This document shows positions 32,971-45,160 of a stretch of 64,000 bases of DNA, piece by piece (position 1 is the stretch's first letter; each line of letters starts with the position of its first letter). The notes beneath the pieces were generated by a model that saw only the letters and a list, made by a program, of their open reading frames with translations, did not search any database and was not told the origin of the DNA. Position numbers and translations under genes: made by a program. Origin of the DNA: Montifringilla adamsi (Eukaryota; Chordata; Aves; Passeriformes; Passeridae); contig JAGGNK010008781.1 in the NCBI GenBank assembly GCA_017590115.1, positions 1,768,911-1,832,910 of the forward strand, written 5' to 3'.

Positions 32971-34229
32971 CAATCAGCAGGCTGCCACGTCAGTGGTGCT
33001 GTTAACGTTGTGGGGCAGAGGATGGGAAGTGCCTGCTGGAGGACAGAGCACCCTCCTCAGCAGCAAAGGTCACTGGAGGGGGAGTTGAGGGTGGACCCTG
33101 CAGGGTTCTGCTCGTGGTTGCAGCAGGGCTGGGACTCAGGGCAGGGCTCTGGGAGCAGCCCCAGCCTCGTGCTGCTCACTGTGCTGCTTTGCAATCAGCC
33201 CACGAGCCAAAAGCCAGCTGAGGCACAGGGTGGGCAGCTCCTGGCAGTCTGGATCTCTGCCCCTGGGCACACACTGGCAGGAGGTTCCCATGGCTGGGTC
33301 TGAGCCTCCTCCTCCTCCTCCTCCTCCTCCTCCTGCTGGGAACATTTGCATGCAGAGCAGGGAAAGCTCCCAGCCCTGCCAGACGATGCAGAGGAACTGG
33401 CTCCTTCAAAAGAGCTCCCAGACCGTGCCTGGCCTGGGCTATTTGGGAATGTGGCAGAAACAGCCATAAGCAGGGAGGTGTTTTGGGGTGAGGCAGGGCT
33501 GATGCAAGGCAGAGTGGGGACAAAGTGTCCCACTGAGCAAAGTCCTGCTGGGACCCTCCTAAAAGAGCACCCAGAGCTCTCCAGGGAGGGATGACTGCAG
33601 CCACCTCTTCTTGCAGCACTAGTGGCACTGGTGGGGAAGAAGAGAAGGACATTGCTACAGAAGAATCTTGATTTAATTTTATTTTTGCATTAAAAAACAA
33701 CAACAACAAAAACAAGTAGATTGTGGTAACAACCAGCCCTTCTTTCAGGCAGCCCAGTGAGAGGAGAGTGGCTCCACTCTGCGCTCACTCTGCCAACTCC
33801 AACCCAACTCCTGTTGTTCCCAGGAAGGAACTTGCTCTCCCGGGCTGTTATCAGCCTCACATCCCTTTTCCCCCTCTGCTTTGTCTGCTGGGGTCTGTGC
33901 TGTGGGATCTGCATGCAGGTAGGGATGGAGATGAGGATGGAAATGGAGCATCTCACACAGGAGCACCATGGTGCCAGTGGTGGGAGCACAAGTGGGCAGA
34001 GGCAGGGCAGGGACACAGCCTGGGGCTGGCAGCCCAGAGGGGACAGGGTGGCTGCCACCTGGCAGGGTGCATCCATCTCTGCTGATCTCTGCGCTCAGAA
34101 GGAGGGAGGATTACAGCGAAGTCGTGCTTTTCCCATGAACCACCTCCCACTGTGTAATGCTCTGGAGTTAATTGCAAATGAGGAGATGGAAATAGCTTAT
34201 TTTGACTTCCCTTAAACAGTACTTCAGTG
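32971..34229. other. Spacer with (CCT)10 microsatellite
   Basis: GC-rich spacer. A (CCT)n run of about ten units lies at 33306-33335 and an (AAC)n-like patch near 33694-33716. No gene is supported. Confidence 0.6.
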
Positions 34230-34249
34230 ATTTTTTTGCCTTTTTTTTC

Positions 34250-34280
<31 letters not shown>

Positions 34281-34281
34281 T
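34230..34281. repeat. T-rich run
   Basis: Interrupted T run (T8-C-T11-C-T20 type). No retroelement body is recognised beside it. Confidence 0.9.
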
Positions 34282-34530
34282 GTCTCGAGAGGCAGTCCTG
34301 TGTCTATTGGAAAATAGCAATTATTTCTGTAATTCCCTAGAATTAGTAGAATTAGTTGAATGGGTAATATTTGAAGGGAAATGCTGATTAGAAATACACT
34401 TGACGTGGAAGCACCATGAGCATCGTGGTGGGGCTTTGGGGGCTCCTCCTCCATCCCAGGGCATAACAAAGCTCAGCTCAGGTTCCTTGGGGAGTAGTCA
34501 AAGATGTCTCAGTCATGGCCACCAAAGATG

Positions 34531-34936
34531 CTGAAACTCCTCTCCTATCAGGGCTGTTCAGCTGGGAGAGCTGGGGCTGTTCAGCCTGGAGAAGACTTTG
34601 TGGAGAACTTAAAGGCCCTTCCAGTGCCCAAAAAGGCTCCAGGAGAGCTGGAGAGGGATTTGGGGCAAGGGCATGGAGTGACAGGACGAGGGGGAATGGC
34701 TTCAAACTGAAAGAGGGCAGGGTAGGATTAGATATTGGGAGGAAATTCTTCACTCAGAGGGTGGCAGGCCCTGGCACAGGGTGCCCAGAGAAGATGTGGC
34801 TGCCCCTGGACCCCTGGGAATGTTCAAGGGCAGGTTGGATGGGGCTTGGAGCAAGCTGGGATGGTGGAAAGTGTCCCTGCCCATGGATGGGGTTGGACAG
34901 GTCCCTTCCAGCCCAAGCCATTCTGTGGGTCAGTGA
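34531..34936 (+). repeat. CR1 LINE 3' end, longest copy in window
   Basis: Shows the ordered CR1 blocks: 'CTCTCCTATCAGG', 'GAGCTGGGGCTGTTCAGCC', 'CCTTCCAGTGCCC', 'GCTGGAGAGGGATTTGGGG', 'CAAGGGCATGGAGTGACAGG', 'AATGGCTTCAAACTG', 'AGATATTGGGAGG', 'GTGCCCAGAGAAG', 'GGTTGGATGGGGCTTGG', 'GTGTCCCTGCCCATGG' and 'CCCTTCCAGCCCAAGCC'. About 405 bp remain, and there is no open reverse-transcriptase part. Confidence 0.95.
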
Positions 34937-35199
34937 CTCCATTCTGAGGTGGGAGGCTGAGCAGCCAGACCTGGAGGGGAGGTGCAGCCTTGTCCTCAGG
35001 CCAGGGATGTGCCCAGTGGCTCTGCAGCTCTGCCTGAGGTGCCACAGCTGGTGATGGGCCCACCCTCCTAATTCCAAAAAAGGAGGAATAAAACCACCTC
35101 AGTCACTTTTCTTGGCTGGACTGAGGTTGGTCCATCTTGGGCACCTCCTGCAGCATGCAGGGCACAGTGCAGCTCTTGGTTCTGCTAAAGATTTGGGGT

Positions 35200-36020
35200 T
35201 CGTGATAACTCATTTAAAAAAAAAAAAAATTATCCTATGGTATTTTTAATAACCTGCAGGTTTAACTCAATTATGAGACCATAATTAACGTGCTGAGATG
35301 AAGCAGGAGATAAACCTTTGATTTTTTTTTTTTTTCCTCTTGAAGGATGCTGCAGATAGATTCTGAACTTTGTATTCAATTACTTAAAGGAGAAAAAAAT
35401 TAACAGGTTTCTGATGAGAAAAGCATACTACCTCCTTCATAAAGAGAGATTTATTAAGGATAGTGAACGAGTGTACCTCAGGGCTCAATCATCTACTGTG
35501 TTTTTTTTTCAAGGGGTGATTCAATTACTTTAAGATGTGTTGCCTAAAAGAACAAACCAGGCTCTGTTACTTGGCAAATTAATCAGGTTCCTTTAGTGGT
35601 TTCTCTGGGTTAATAATTTCATTTAGGCGGCCTTCTGTTTCGTGGTTTCATCCCTACCAAGAAAACTCTCAAACAAGAGGGAGGGGGAGAAAAAAAGTGC
35701 AATTTGCTTTCTGAACAAGGCAGCAAACGCTACTGAGACAGGAAAAGTTTTCCCAAAATCATCTCTCTCAGAGGTGCCTGTGAAAGCAGCAACTGGTTGG
35801 AAGAGATTTAATAAAAAAAGAAAAAAAAAAAAGTGTTAAGGCTAATATTTTCACTGTGCAAAAAGGCCATTTGGATTTGTTGTCATCTGCGAAGGGCTGT
35901 GGATTTTATTTGTAATTACTGTGAATGACGTTCTCTGGCTAGCACGAGCCAATCCTGAAAATGTCACCGGTTTTTAACACATTTGTCTCTTTGAATATTC
36001 ATAGCTCTGCTGTTGGATAC
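35200..36020. promoter_or_regulatory. Candidate conserved non-coding cluster
   Basis: A long AT-rich region, with short A and T runs and a GC-richer middle (35630-35780). Words include CTCAATTATGAGACCATAAT, TTCAATTACTTAAAGG, GGGTTAATAATTTC and TTGTAATTACTGTG. It may hold two elements (35200-35630 and 35790-36020). Not repetitive apart from the homopolymers. Confidence 0.35.
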
Positions 36021-36167
36021 AGATGGAGAAAGAGCCACAAGGGAAAGGGGGAGTTTGCCCTGCCCCGGGCACGGGGAGGTTGTGCTGGGGCAGATGTTGC
36101 CCACGGTGTGGGCACCGACAGCACCACTGCCATGGAAAAACACCTTCAGCCAGAATTTCTGGAGTTA

Positions 36168-36300
36168 TCACAGAATTATTTGGCTTTGAAGGGACCTTAA
36201 ATATCATCTGTTTCCAGCAGCACCATTGCTCATAGCAGGGTTCTTCAGTGGACAGCTAACAGCTCCCACTGCCTTGCCTGGAGGGTGGAGGGTGGGGATG
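36168..36300 (-). repeat. Degenerate CR1 3' fragment, minus orientation
   Basis: 'TCACAGAATTATTTGGCTTT', 'GAAGGGACCTTAAATATCATC' in two parts and 'TTTCCAGCAGCACC' correspond to the reverse complement of the CR1 terminus. The rest (CATAGCAGGGTTC, CACTGCCTTGCC) is heavily diverged. Confidence 0.65.
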
Positions 36301-38519
36301 CTCAGCAAACACAGGTCCCCTGGCACATCTGGGCAGTCCCTGGCTGGCTGCTCCCAAATTCCATCAGGGAGACTTTTGGGAAAAGCTTTAGGGCTGCTTT
36401 TTTGCACTATAAAACATCTTTATGAAAGGCATGCAGAACCCTGTTTTATTAAAAAAACCCCTTGAACTGTGGCCTGGGCTGCATCCACTTAAAACATGGA
36501 TCTTTAGATGCCAAAATCTGCATTTTGGTTGAGGGGAGCAATGCTCAGTGTGACCTTTCTGAATAAAACCATGACTCCTGCCAGCACCCAGGGCTGCTGA
36601 GGGCTTAGACACCACCCTGCTCTGGCAGAGACCAAATATCACCTGCAAAATGAGGGAACAGGGAATCCCAGGGGCAGCAGGAGCCCGACGCCGTCAGCCC
36701 TAGTGAGGTGCCTCACCAGGGAGCAGGGGGACGAGCCTCCCTCCCACCTATGACAGGGACATGGATGTTCTTGCTGCTTTTGCTCTGGCAGCGCTCTGGT
36801 GATGATCAAGTTAATGGAGGGAGCAGAGCAGTTCCCAGCAGAAGAGGTCATCTGTTTCCTTTCAGGGGATTTGGCTCCGGTTTCATCATTTCATCATCTG
36901 CAAGAACAGTGAGGCCCTTTTATCAGGAAGGGCTTTCTGGGAGGGGGCATGGCAGGCTGGTCTCTCCCTCGTGTGAGAACTCGTTCTAGGCCCTCACATA
37001 AAACCTGTGCTCTGTTTTATGGCTTGGGAAAGTGATCCAGAGGGGCAGAGCAGAGCTTGGGGACACACTGGAGCTGTCCTGATCCCAATCCTCAGGACGC
37101 AGTGTGGCTGTGCAAGCACCTCACCACTTGTCCAATGCCATGGGGATGGCCAAATTGTGCTTTTCCCCCTTTATTTTCCTTGTAATTGCTCTTTTTGAGG
37201 CCACAGCACCCGGTGCTGCTCTCAGTCTCTGCCTCCAAAACTCATTTCTGGATGAGGATGGGAGTGTCACCGTGCTGAGGTGGGGTGGGTATTTTTAGAG
37301 CAGCTGGCAGACTGTGCAGAGCAATTATGCTCCAGGTTCCCAAATAGCCCTGAGCTCTGTCACTGGCTGAAAACACCCCCTGGCCCATTTGTCCAGGGCT
37401 GGTGTGGGTCAGGGAGCTTTGCAGGCAAGCCTGAAATGTTGGAATTGAGCACAGCTGGAGCTCCAGTGAGGCCAGAGCAGCCCCTCACCCCAGCCTGAGC
37501 TCATGGCAAGAGGAATGGCTCACAGATGTTGCACACAGCCCACCTCTGGGGGAAAAAAAAAATATTAAAAATATCTGATCATATCCCTTGGAATCCAGGC
37601 ATTAACTTTCCCTTCTTCCCAACCTCCACACTGACAGCAGGGTCTGGGTGCTGCTCGTGGAGCATCCTTGGATAGGGAACTTCTGTCGTGCCTGGGTAAT
37701 GGTGGCTTTTTGTGCAAACAATTCTCGGGTTTTTTTAATGCCTTCACACTTAAATTTAATGTGCTCATCCCAGCGTGCCAGCAGCTGCTTTTATGCCAAG
37801 AAAAATTGGTACATTTTGAAGGTGTTGGATGCTCCTTTGCTGGGGACACTCCGAGGTGTTTGTGGGTGACAGAGCTCCCGTTCTTTTTTAGGGCAGTGAT
37901 TCCCCCTTGCTGTCCTCTGGATGGAGGCACAAGATAGCAGCCACAAGTTTTCTGTTATCCCTTTTTGGCAGCTCTCCAGAAGCATCACTGCAAACCGGAC
38001 CTGTGATGCCCAGCAGGCAGCCCTGATCCTGGCAGTGCCCAGGAGGCTTTTTCTTCCTCAAGGAGGAAAATTCAGGCACAATTTGCAGGGGGTCAGGGCA
38101 GGGAAGGGGTGCATTAAATCCCACAGCATTATTAAATCTCTGCTCTGTCTTTTCTCCCTCCAATTTCCTACCAGAGCTGATTTTCCCCACTTGAGGAAGG
38201 GAAGCAGTGTTCCTGCTTTAATTATCACCGTCCTTCCCCTGCCAGCAGAGGATTCCTGAACCAGGGATGGCACCACACCAACACTTGGCTCCACCTCTTC
38301 CCCTCTCTAATCCCTCTTTGGAACACTGGCTGCTCCTGGCCCCAGCTCCTTCAGCTGCCCATTTTTGCCCTCTCCCCATCCAGAGCCCACCACGGCACTG
38401 CCCGTGCAGCTCTTTGGCTCCAAGGTTTTTAGGACATCCAGGAGGGCTGGGTGTCCCACCACTGCCTCGTTCTCCCCTGGCTCTGCTCTGCCTGCCAGGC
38501 TCTGGTTCCTGCAGGATTT
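36301..38519. other. Intergenic spacer, no supported feature
   Basis: About 2.2 kb of mixed spacer. No repeat family or coding signal is recognised. Confidence 0.45.
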
Positions 38520-38720
38520 ATTGCTGGGGAAATGCAGTGCTCTGACTTATGAAAGTAGGACATTCGCTTGGCAGCTCGAGAAATAATGGGAAATCCATTT
38601 AATTATTCCCCAGAAATGCTCAGATTGTGCAGATGCTGAACTTAGGTTTAATATAATTTAGATAATTCATGTCTATAAACATGTCTGGGACTGAATGTGA
38701 TGTTCAAGCCATGGATCCCA
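38520..38720. promoter_or_regulatory. Candidate conserved non-coding element
   Basis: AT-rich island with CCATTTAATTATTCCCC, GGTTTAATATAATTTAG and GATAATTCATGTC. It is bounded by GC-rich spacer and is not repetitive. Confidence 0.3.
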
Positions 38721-39511
38721 GCCTGTAGTTTTCCTCCTTGATCTCAATTAGAGCTCCAAGTATCCCACAGGAGCAGGCTCATCCCCGTGCCTGACCCCTC
38801 TGGGTTCCAGCAGACCCCTTGGTGCAGGTCTGGAATGCTGAGGAAGATGTTTTTCTCTGGTTTGCAAGAGTTTTTCACAAGGATGCTGTGGGCAGCCTGG
38901 CACTCAGGTGCTGTGCTGGGGCACAATGCCAGCCTCAGCACTGGCATTGATTGTGCCTAATGGAACAGGGTAGAAAAGGGGGAAAAACCCCCCTATTGCT
39001 GGTAATATCAGTGCTCTGGGGTTAAAATGAGCCCCTTCTCTTATGGGAAATCTCCCTTTCCTCCCTGGCATTTGGGAACAGCCAGGCCACCCTGCCCAGG
39101 GTAGCTTTGTAGCCCAGCTGAGCCCAAATCCTTCTCCTGGGAAGAGTGTTCAGGATCTCTTTGTGAGGTGAGAACCTCCCTGGCATGGCAAATAAGGACA
39201 GCTGTCAGGAACAGTTCAACTACTGCCTTGCTTTTCCCCACTTCCACCATTTCCTGGGCTCTTCCCTCCCTCAGCCCAGCTTGTTCTTCCCTCCCCTGGT
39301 GTGAGCTGCTCTTCACACCTGAAACGCATCCTAACGCTCCTGGAAAGGCTTTTCAGCCCCAAATCTGGGATGGAACTCGCTGATGAGCACCTTGGGGGAT
39401 GCTGGAGGAGCCAGAGCTCAGAAACACCCGGCAAACCCCCAGCCCCGGCGGGTCCCCATCCCACCCATCCCGGCCAAGACTCGGTTCCTAATTTTGACTT
39501 TGCGATCCCCT
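38721..39511. other. Intergenic spacer
   Basis: No recognised element. Confidence 0.45.
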
Positions 39512-39512
39512 G

Positions 39513-39533
39513 CAGCAGCAGCAGCAGCAGCAG
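39513..39533 (+). repeat. (CAG)7 microsatellite
   Basis: Seven CAG units. There is no supported coding context, so this should not be read as polyglutamine. Confidence 0.95.
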
Positions 39534-39581
39534 CGAGGTGACCGTGAGTGACACCCATCAGTGCCGGGTAATTAGTCAGAG

Positions 39582-39604
39582 CACACACACACACACACAC
39601 ACAC
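39582..39604 (+). repeat. (CA)n microsatellite, about 11-12 units
   Basis: Uninterrupted CA run about 50 bases from the CAG run. Confidence 0.95.
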
Positions 39605-39609
39605 AGGCA

Positions 39610-39870
39610 CAGCAGTACTGATTTCTGCATTAGCATGATAATGAATGTTCTCACTAGAAGCTTGTAATTATGTTTCCTCTTTTTTTTCCCCTCCCCCTGA
39701 AAGTATAATTAATTATGAATAGAGCCAGAGTTTGACGCTAACGCTTTTTTTTAATCCCTTTTGGTTCTATTTCTGCCCTATTAAAAATTTATGAAGGAGC
39801 CAGAGGTAAAGTCATTTTCCCAGACAGTTACTCCTATAAATTCAATGGGAATAATATTTAAAAAAAAATA
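39610..39870. promoter_or_regulatory. Candidate conserved non-coding element
   Basis: AT-rich island with CATTAGCATGATAATGAATG, GAAGCTTGTAATTATG, GTATAATTAATTATGAATAG and CTATTAAAAATTTATG. Several palindromic TAATTA cores occur within 150 bp. Confidence 0.4.
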
Positions 39871-41802
39871 ATAGAAGGCAGGAGGGGACTTTGCAGAGGG
39901 TTTTCTCCCCTCTTTAGGCCATCAAGATGCTGCATTTGCCTGTTGAAAGCCACAGTGCATCCACACTGTTGCAATCTGGGGGAAGTGGCAGTGGGCATGG
40001 ATGTGCCAGTGGGTAGCACGAGGTGACAAGCAGCCCCCAGAGGTGCCAACCCTGCAGGTCTCCTCCCTGAAGCTGCTGCAGCCACGAAGGATGGAGGTCA
40101 GAACAGGGTGCTGATGTGCTCTGAGAAGAAAAACACTTTTATTACTTGAAAATAGAAGAAAAATAACCTGCAAGCACTTATAGTACCTTGGGAAAGTTAT
40201 TTAGGAATAGGAGATGCAAAGCCAAAAGCTCCCAAGGAAGTGCTTGTACTTTTCAGCTGGCTCACAAAGATCAACTCTCCTGGGATTCCAAGCCCGGGGT
40301 GTCCCAGTTTTTTGGATGCAGGACCAACCTCAGGGTTTGCTCCCACAGCTGTGATGGTGTGGCTGCTTCCAGCAGGGCCAGAAGCCTCCTCCCCACCTTC
40401 ATTGTGGCTCGTCCTTTCCCTAGAAAACGTGTGTGTAATCACACCGCCCCTTGGGGACAGAAAGTGAGAGAATGGGTGAAAGCAGCTCAGCGGTTTGGGG
40501 TGCTTGGTGTAAAGATGTAACGATAGAGACAGGCACTGAGGATCTCCATCCTTCCAGGCATCCCAGATGAGCCCTTTGCAGGGCCACAGGCTTTGCCCCC
40601 TGCTGCTGAAGCCTGTTGTGCTTCTTCCTCCTCCTCTGCTGGTTGCCATTCATACCACCAGCCTTCCCTTGCCGTAGGTGTGAACTGTTTTTCTTTTTAA
40701 ATTGCATTTATTCTAACAAATGTCTCATGCAAACACAATTGCAGGTTTGCTAGAGGGAGATGCTATTTGCAGGCAGCCTTGCACAAAGGCAGATTTATTC
40801 TCCTTCCATTCATTTCAAGCTAAAGTAATAGCTCTAACTACATCTGACTTATAATAAGCACATTCCTGGGAACAAACCTGTACTCTGCATGTATTTCCCT
40901 CTTTGTCAGCTCCACCTAGGCACTTTTTCTCCCTCTCTTTATTTTTTTTTTTTTTTACAATAACAAAATCAGAGCCTTGTCAGTTGAAAGTTTATACGCC
41001 CTATTTATAGCACTCTGCTGTCTCCCAGCTTTTATGTTCCAGCATAAGTAGCTCTTTACCCTCTGCTCACAAGGAGCCAAGCATGAGCCTGGGCAGAGTC
41101 TGGATCTCCATAATAGCTCTTTTATCCTTCCCTGAGGAGGGGAGCATGCCCTGCTCTCCACGGACCCGCCTGCTTCAGCTCCAGCCCTGTTGGAGAAGAG
41201 CACCCATCCCCACGGGCCAGAGGACTTTGCCCTGTGTGTTTTGGTCATTCTTTTTGTCAGCATACCCTTGAGCTTGGCGGTGTTTTGCTGTGCACCAGCG
41301 TGGTTTGCTGTTTGCAGCTGCTGAGCATCACTGGTCCCATCCTCTGGCTGGGAAGCAGCACCAAAGTTTGACTCATGAGTTGCCATCTCTTTGATGGCTG
41401 TCGTTAAGAGGAAGAATAAGAACGGTTTTCCAGGGAGCTGCAGCAGTTACCTCAGTGATTTCTGTAGTTAAGCTGATACTTTAATGCAGTTTGTGTGTTT
41501 AAGAGGTCTTCATAGGCAGGCATGGATGCAGAATCTGCTGTGGCTCCTTGACTTGCCATGGTTGGTTCCTGAACTTCTCTGTTCCTCATCTCTGGGTGCC
41601 ATTTTGGGACAGGGTCTGCCAGAGACACCGAGGGAGAGCTGGAGCAGCTCCCAGCATGGCACTGGTGAGATGGAGAGCAGAGACGGTGGTTTGGGGACAA
41701 GTCAGAGTCACCAAAACCCTCAGCAGCCTTGCCACCCCCCCAGCCCAGCATTCCAGCTCTCCTAGATGCTCCCAAACCTCCTGGTCCTTTGTGCTCACCC
41801 TG
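39871..41802. other. Intergenic spacer with AT-richer block
   Basis: AT-richer block near 40680-41060 (TAAAGTAATAGCTC, CTGACTTATAATAAGC, T run at 40950-40961) could be a weak element. The rest is GC-rich spacer. No gene is supported. Confidence 0.4.
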
Positions 41803-41943
41803 GCCAGCAGGATGATCCCAGGCCAGGCTGGATGGGGCTTTCAGCAGCTCGGTTTAGAGAGTGGGCTCCCTGCCCATGGTGGTGGGGCTGGAACCAGACC
41901 CTGTGAAGGTCCCTTCCAACCCAAACCCTTCTGTGGTTCCGTG
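41803..41943 (+). repeat. CR1 LINE 3' fragment
   Basis: 'CCAGGCCAGGCTGGATGGGG', 'GTGGGCTCCCTGCCCATGG', 'GGGGCTGGAACCAGA' and 'AGGTCCCTTCCAACCCAAAC' followed by a TTCTGTGG tail match the CR1 3' end. Confidence 0.9.
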
Positions 41944-44879
41944 CAGGAGCAGAGCTGGAGCACTCCCACACCCCTGTCCCCTCTCAGCACCAGGCACAGT
42001 GTCTCCCCTGTTACCCTGTCCACGTCACTGGGACTCAGGCAGGACTCTCCATCTGTTCCAGGCAGAAAGATTAGGATACAAGGGGCTATTGTGCTCTTCT
42101 CCCTCCAACTATCTTTAATCCTGGTGAAAAGGAAAATCTACATGCTAAAAAATCCTGGGTGAGAGGTCCTGCTTGGATGTTCACAGGGTAAACAACCATT
42201 ACAGCTTCAAATTGCAAAATAATAATAATAATTAAAAAAAAAGAATATTTCAGGCAGAAACACAAACAGAGAGCCAGGGCTGGGGGAAAACAGCTCTGCC
42301 ACAGCCTGGCTCCTCTGCAGGGCTGTGCTTTGAGGATTCGTCCTGTCTGTTAAATATAGCTGATGAGCTGTTCTTGATTCTCACCTAATTACATCTCCTC
42401 TCCTGCTCTGGCACTTCCCAGCTCTTTGGAGCTACAAGGAGCTGGATGATTGCAGCTTGAGCTCCTCAGGTGGAGCGAGAGGCTCATTTGTCATCCCCTG
42501 TTTGGCTGTCTGGTACTTGGGAGGAGGGAGATGAAAAGTTGAATTCTCTGAGAAGGGAGGGGGAAAAAGAAAAAAAAAAGGGGAAAAAAAATCCTTTTGA
42601 ACTCTTGGCTCATTAAGATGTCAAAAGGTTGGGTGCCCTGGCAACTGCCTTGTCTCTCTAAGCAGGGCTTGAAATTCCTGCAGTCATCCTGCAGGGAATT
42701 CACAGGCGCTTGCTGGGCTCCTGGTTCATGGGAAGATGCTCACAGCTCAGCTGCAGGATCCTCCCGAAAAGCTGCTCAAATTTAAACAGCTACAGATTTC
42801 CTAGCTGGGAGCAGCTGCCCCTTGGCTGTCCAGTCCCATCCTGTGTCACCTCATCCACTTCTCCATGTCCCTGTTCCACCCCTTTCCATCCCTACTGAAA
42901 ATACCAATTCAGGGCCATGAGGGTCATTCCTGTGGGCTTCACCCAGAAAAAAGTCATTGCCTGAAAGCTATTTGGATTGCTTTTAGAGACTGACTTGCGT
43001 GCATCAGTTTGGTTTTGCTGAGTTTGGAGGTGGTTTTTTTTCAAGATTTTGCCAAATTTCAGCCAGGTGCTCTCCAGCCTCTCCATCCACATCATGTCTG
43101 GCAAAATTTCTACCTCATTTTTATTGTGCAGCTTGGGCTGCACATCCTATGTCTTTTGTTTGATTCTTCTTCATCCCAATGTAGGGCTCTCACTGGAGTT
43201 TAAGTGACTACAAAAGAAGGAAATATGTTTTTCCCAGTTCCAGAAAATACCAGATGTCTTAAAATGAAAAACCTCCAGAAACAAAATTTCCCAATTACTA
43301 CATATTGCAGCATACCCAAAGTAGGGAAGCAGTTTCTCAAGGGTGGCATTGGAGGAGTGACAAGGGGATCTGACTTCAGCTCAGCTCTGTTGGCTAAGAA
43401 AACATTGCTATCCCTGCAGGGCCAGAGCCTGGAAGCACGGGCAACCTTCTTTTGGGATCCTGCACCAGTGAGTTATCCCCTCCTATGGGAGTTATCGCTC
43501 CAGAGCCACCTCAGTTCCCCTAAAACCACCATGGGAAAAGGAGAAAAGGTGCAGGGGGATGCTGTGGGGTTGGAACACTGGTGCAGGGGCACCTGAGCCC
43601 CTCAGGGAGGGGCTGTCCCATGTGCATGGGTGTCAGGGCACTGCCACCAAGCCAGGCAGGCTGGTGAGTGTCCTCCTCTCTGCATCCCCAGCTGAGCTCA
43701 GCTGAGCAAGAGACAGAGCTGTCATCAAAAATACACTTCAGATCTCTTCCATGGAGGAGGAAAAGTGCCAACACGACCAAAAATATGCATAAGATCAACT
43801 CATGGGTTAGAAGTGGCCTGGCTACCACTTTCAGTCTCAGGGGTTCAGCTTTGCTGTGGGAAGCCCTCATCATTTTCTACTGTTTTACTCATAGCCAAAA
43901 ATATGATGAAACCAGAATTGAATGTTTTTTTATGTCTCGTTACAGTAAGCATCATAAATTATTCACCCATGAGTGAATTCAACCGCACTTCTTACTCAAA
44001 AGGAGCCTCCTTTCCTCTGCAGGGCCTCGGAACTCAGAGCCTCTTGGGCTGGTGGTGGATTTTAGGGTTTTCCCACCTGCCACTGCCTGAATACGTGGGG
44101 ACATCACCGCTGGCTCCTCTTTGACATCCCTCCAGCCCCTGACCCGAGCGCCTCCATGGTGGGAGCAAACTTCCCTTGGGATATGGGCAGAGACGGGGCA
44201 GGAGAAGGTTTTGGGACAGGTCTTGGCAGCAGTGGGGATCCCCACCACATCACCCCCCGCAAACCCTGAACCCTAGTGCAGATCCCTCTAGAAAACCATG
44301 TCCTGGGACAATGTCAGTCTAATCAGCGCCCTGTTCGTTAGCAGGGTCCTATAATTAGAAGCAGCAGCCAGCCATCTGCTTTGATCTGGCCACATCACAC
44401 GGTGCCTCTGCGCTGTCCCTTGTTACCGGCCGTCACCCGAGATCAGCGTTTCCCTGCGCCCCCAGCCGCGGCTGATCTCGCTGTCATTATCGCTAATGAC
44501 CCGTGCTGGCAGCCTCTGTGCTGTGCTGTGCTGGGAGCCCAGCCCAAACCAGCTCCTCTCCCTGTCTGCCTGCCCATTATTCCCCCCCCCACCACTGGGT
44601 ATTTTTGGGGTTTCACGCTCTTGCCAGTGGACGTTCCCCAAATATCCTCTGCCTCGTGTCAGGAATGGGCTCTGGGGTTGAGAATAGGAAAGCACTGGGG
44701 GAAATATTGCTGCTTTTAAATGTTCTGAGGGTTTTCAGCTGGTAAAGTGCTTTCCCAAGTTTCCCGTTGCACGCTGCTCCCAGTGAGGATGACATCAAAA
44801 GGACCACCTTGTCCACAGCCAGCAGCTCAGGGCTGCAGCGTAGTCAGACCTTGGAGGAAAGAAAGGAGAAAACCTCTTT
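41944..44879. other. Intergenic spacer, no supported feature
   Basis: About 2.9 kb of mixed spacer with an (AAT)n-like patch near 42222 and a purine-rich run at 42555-42592. A CpG-richer, non-repetitive patch at 44270-44510 (AGCGTTTCCCTGCGCCC, CTGTCATTATCGCTAATGAC) could be a regulatory element. No gene is supported. Confidence 0.4.
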
Positions 44880-45160
44880 TTATGTATCTTTAAATTCGGT
44901 GCCTAGACAAAAGCATAAGACATATAAATGGATTAACAGCCATGGTTTATTAGCGCTCCTTAATTCACTTCACAGGGCTGAGGGAAAAGTTATTAGCAGA
45001 TGTATGGCCAGTAATAAGCTAATTATAACCCTGTCAGATCAGAGATTTGAAGAGGTGGGTAGTTTTGCGTGTGAGATAACTATAATTGTCTGTTAAAGAT
45101 TATGAATTAATATTGATTTAATAAAGCTGTGGCCATTTATTTCTGCGGTAAAAACTAGTT
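44880..45160. promoter_or_regulatory. Candidate conserved non-coding element
   Basis: AT-rich, non-repetitive island with GGATTAACAGCC, TTATTAGCGCTCC, AATAAGCTAATTATAACC and GAATTAATATTGATTTAATAA. It is the closest strong AT-rich island to the CpG island promoter, about 3.8 kb upstream. Confidence 0.4.

Noticed and set aside
33306..33335. Polyproline/polyglutamate stretch in open frames
   Set aside because: It is a (CCT)10 microsatellite without coding support.
39513..39533. Possible polyglutamine CAG tract
   Set aside because: No coding frame or splice sites around it.
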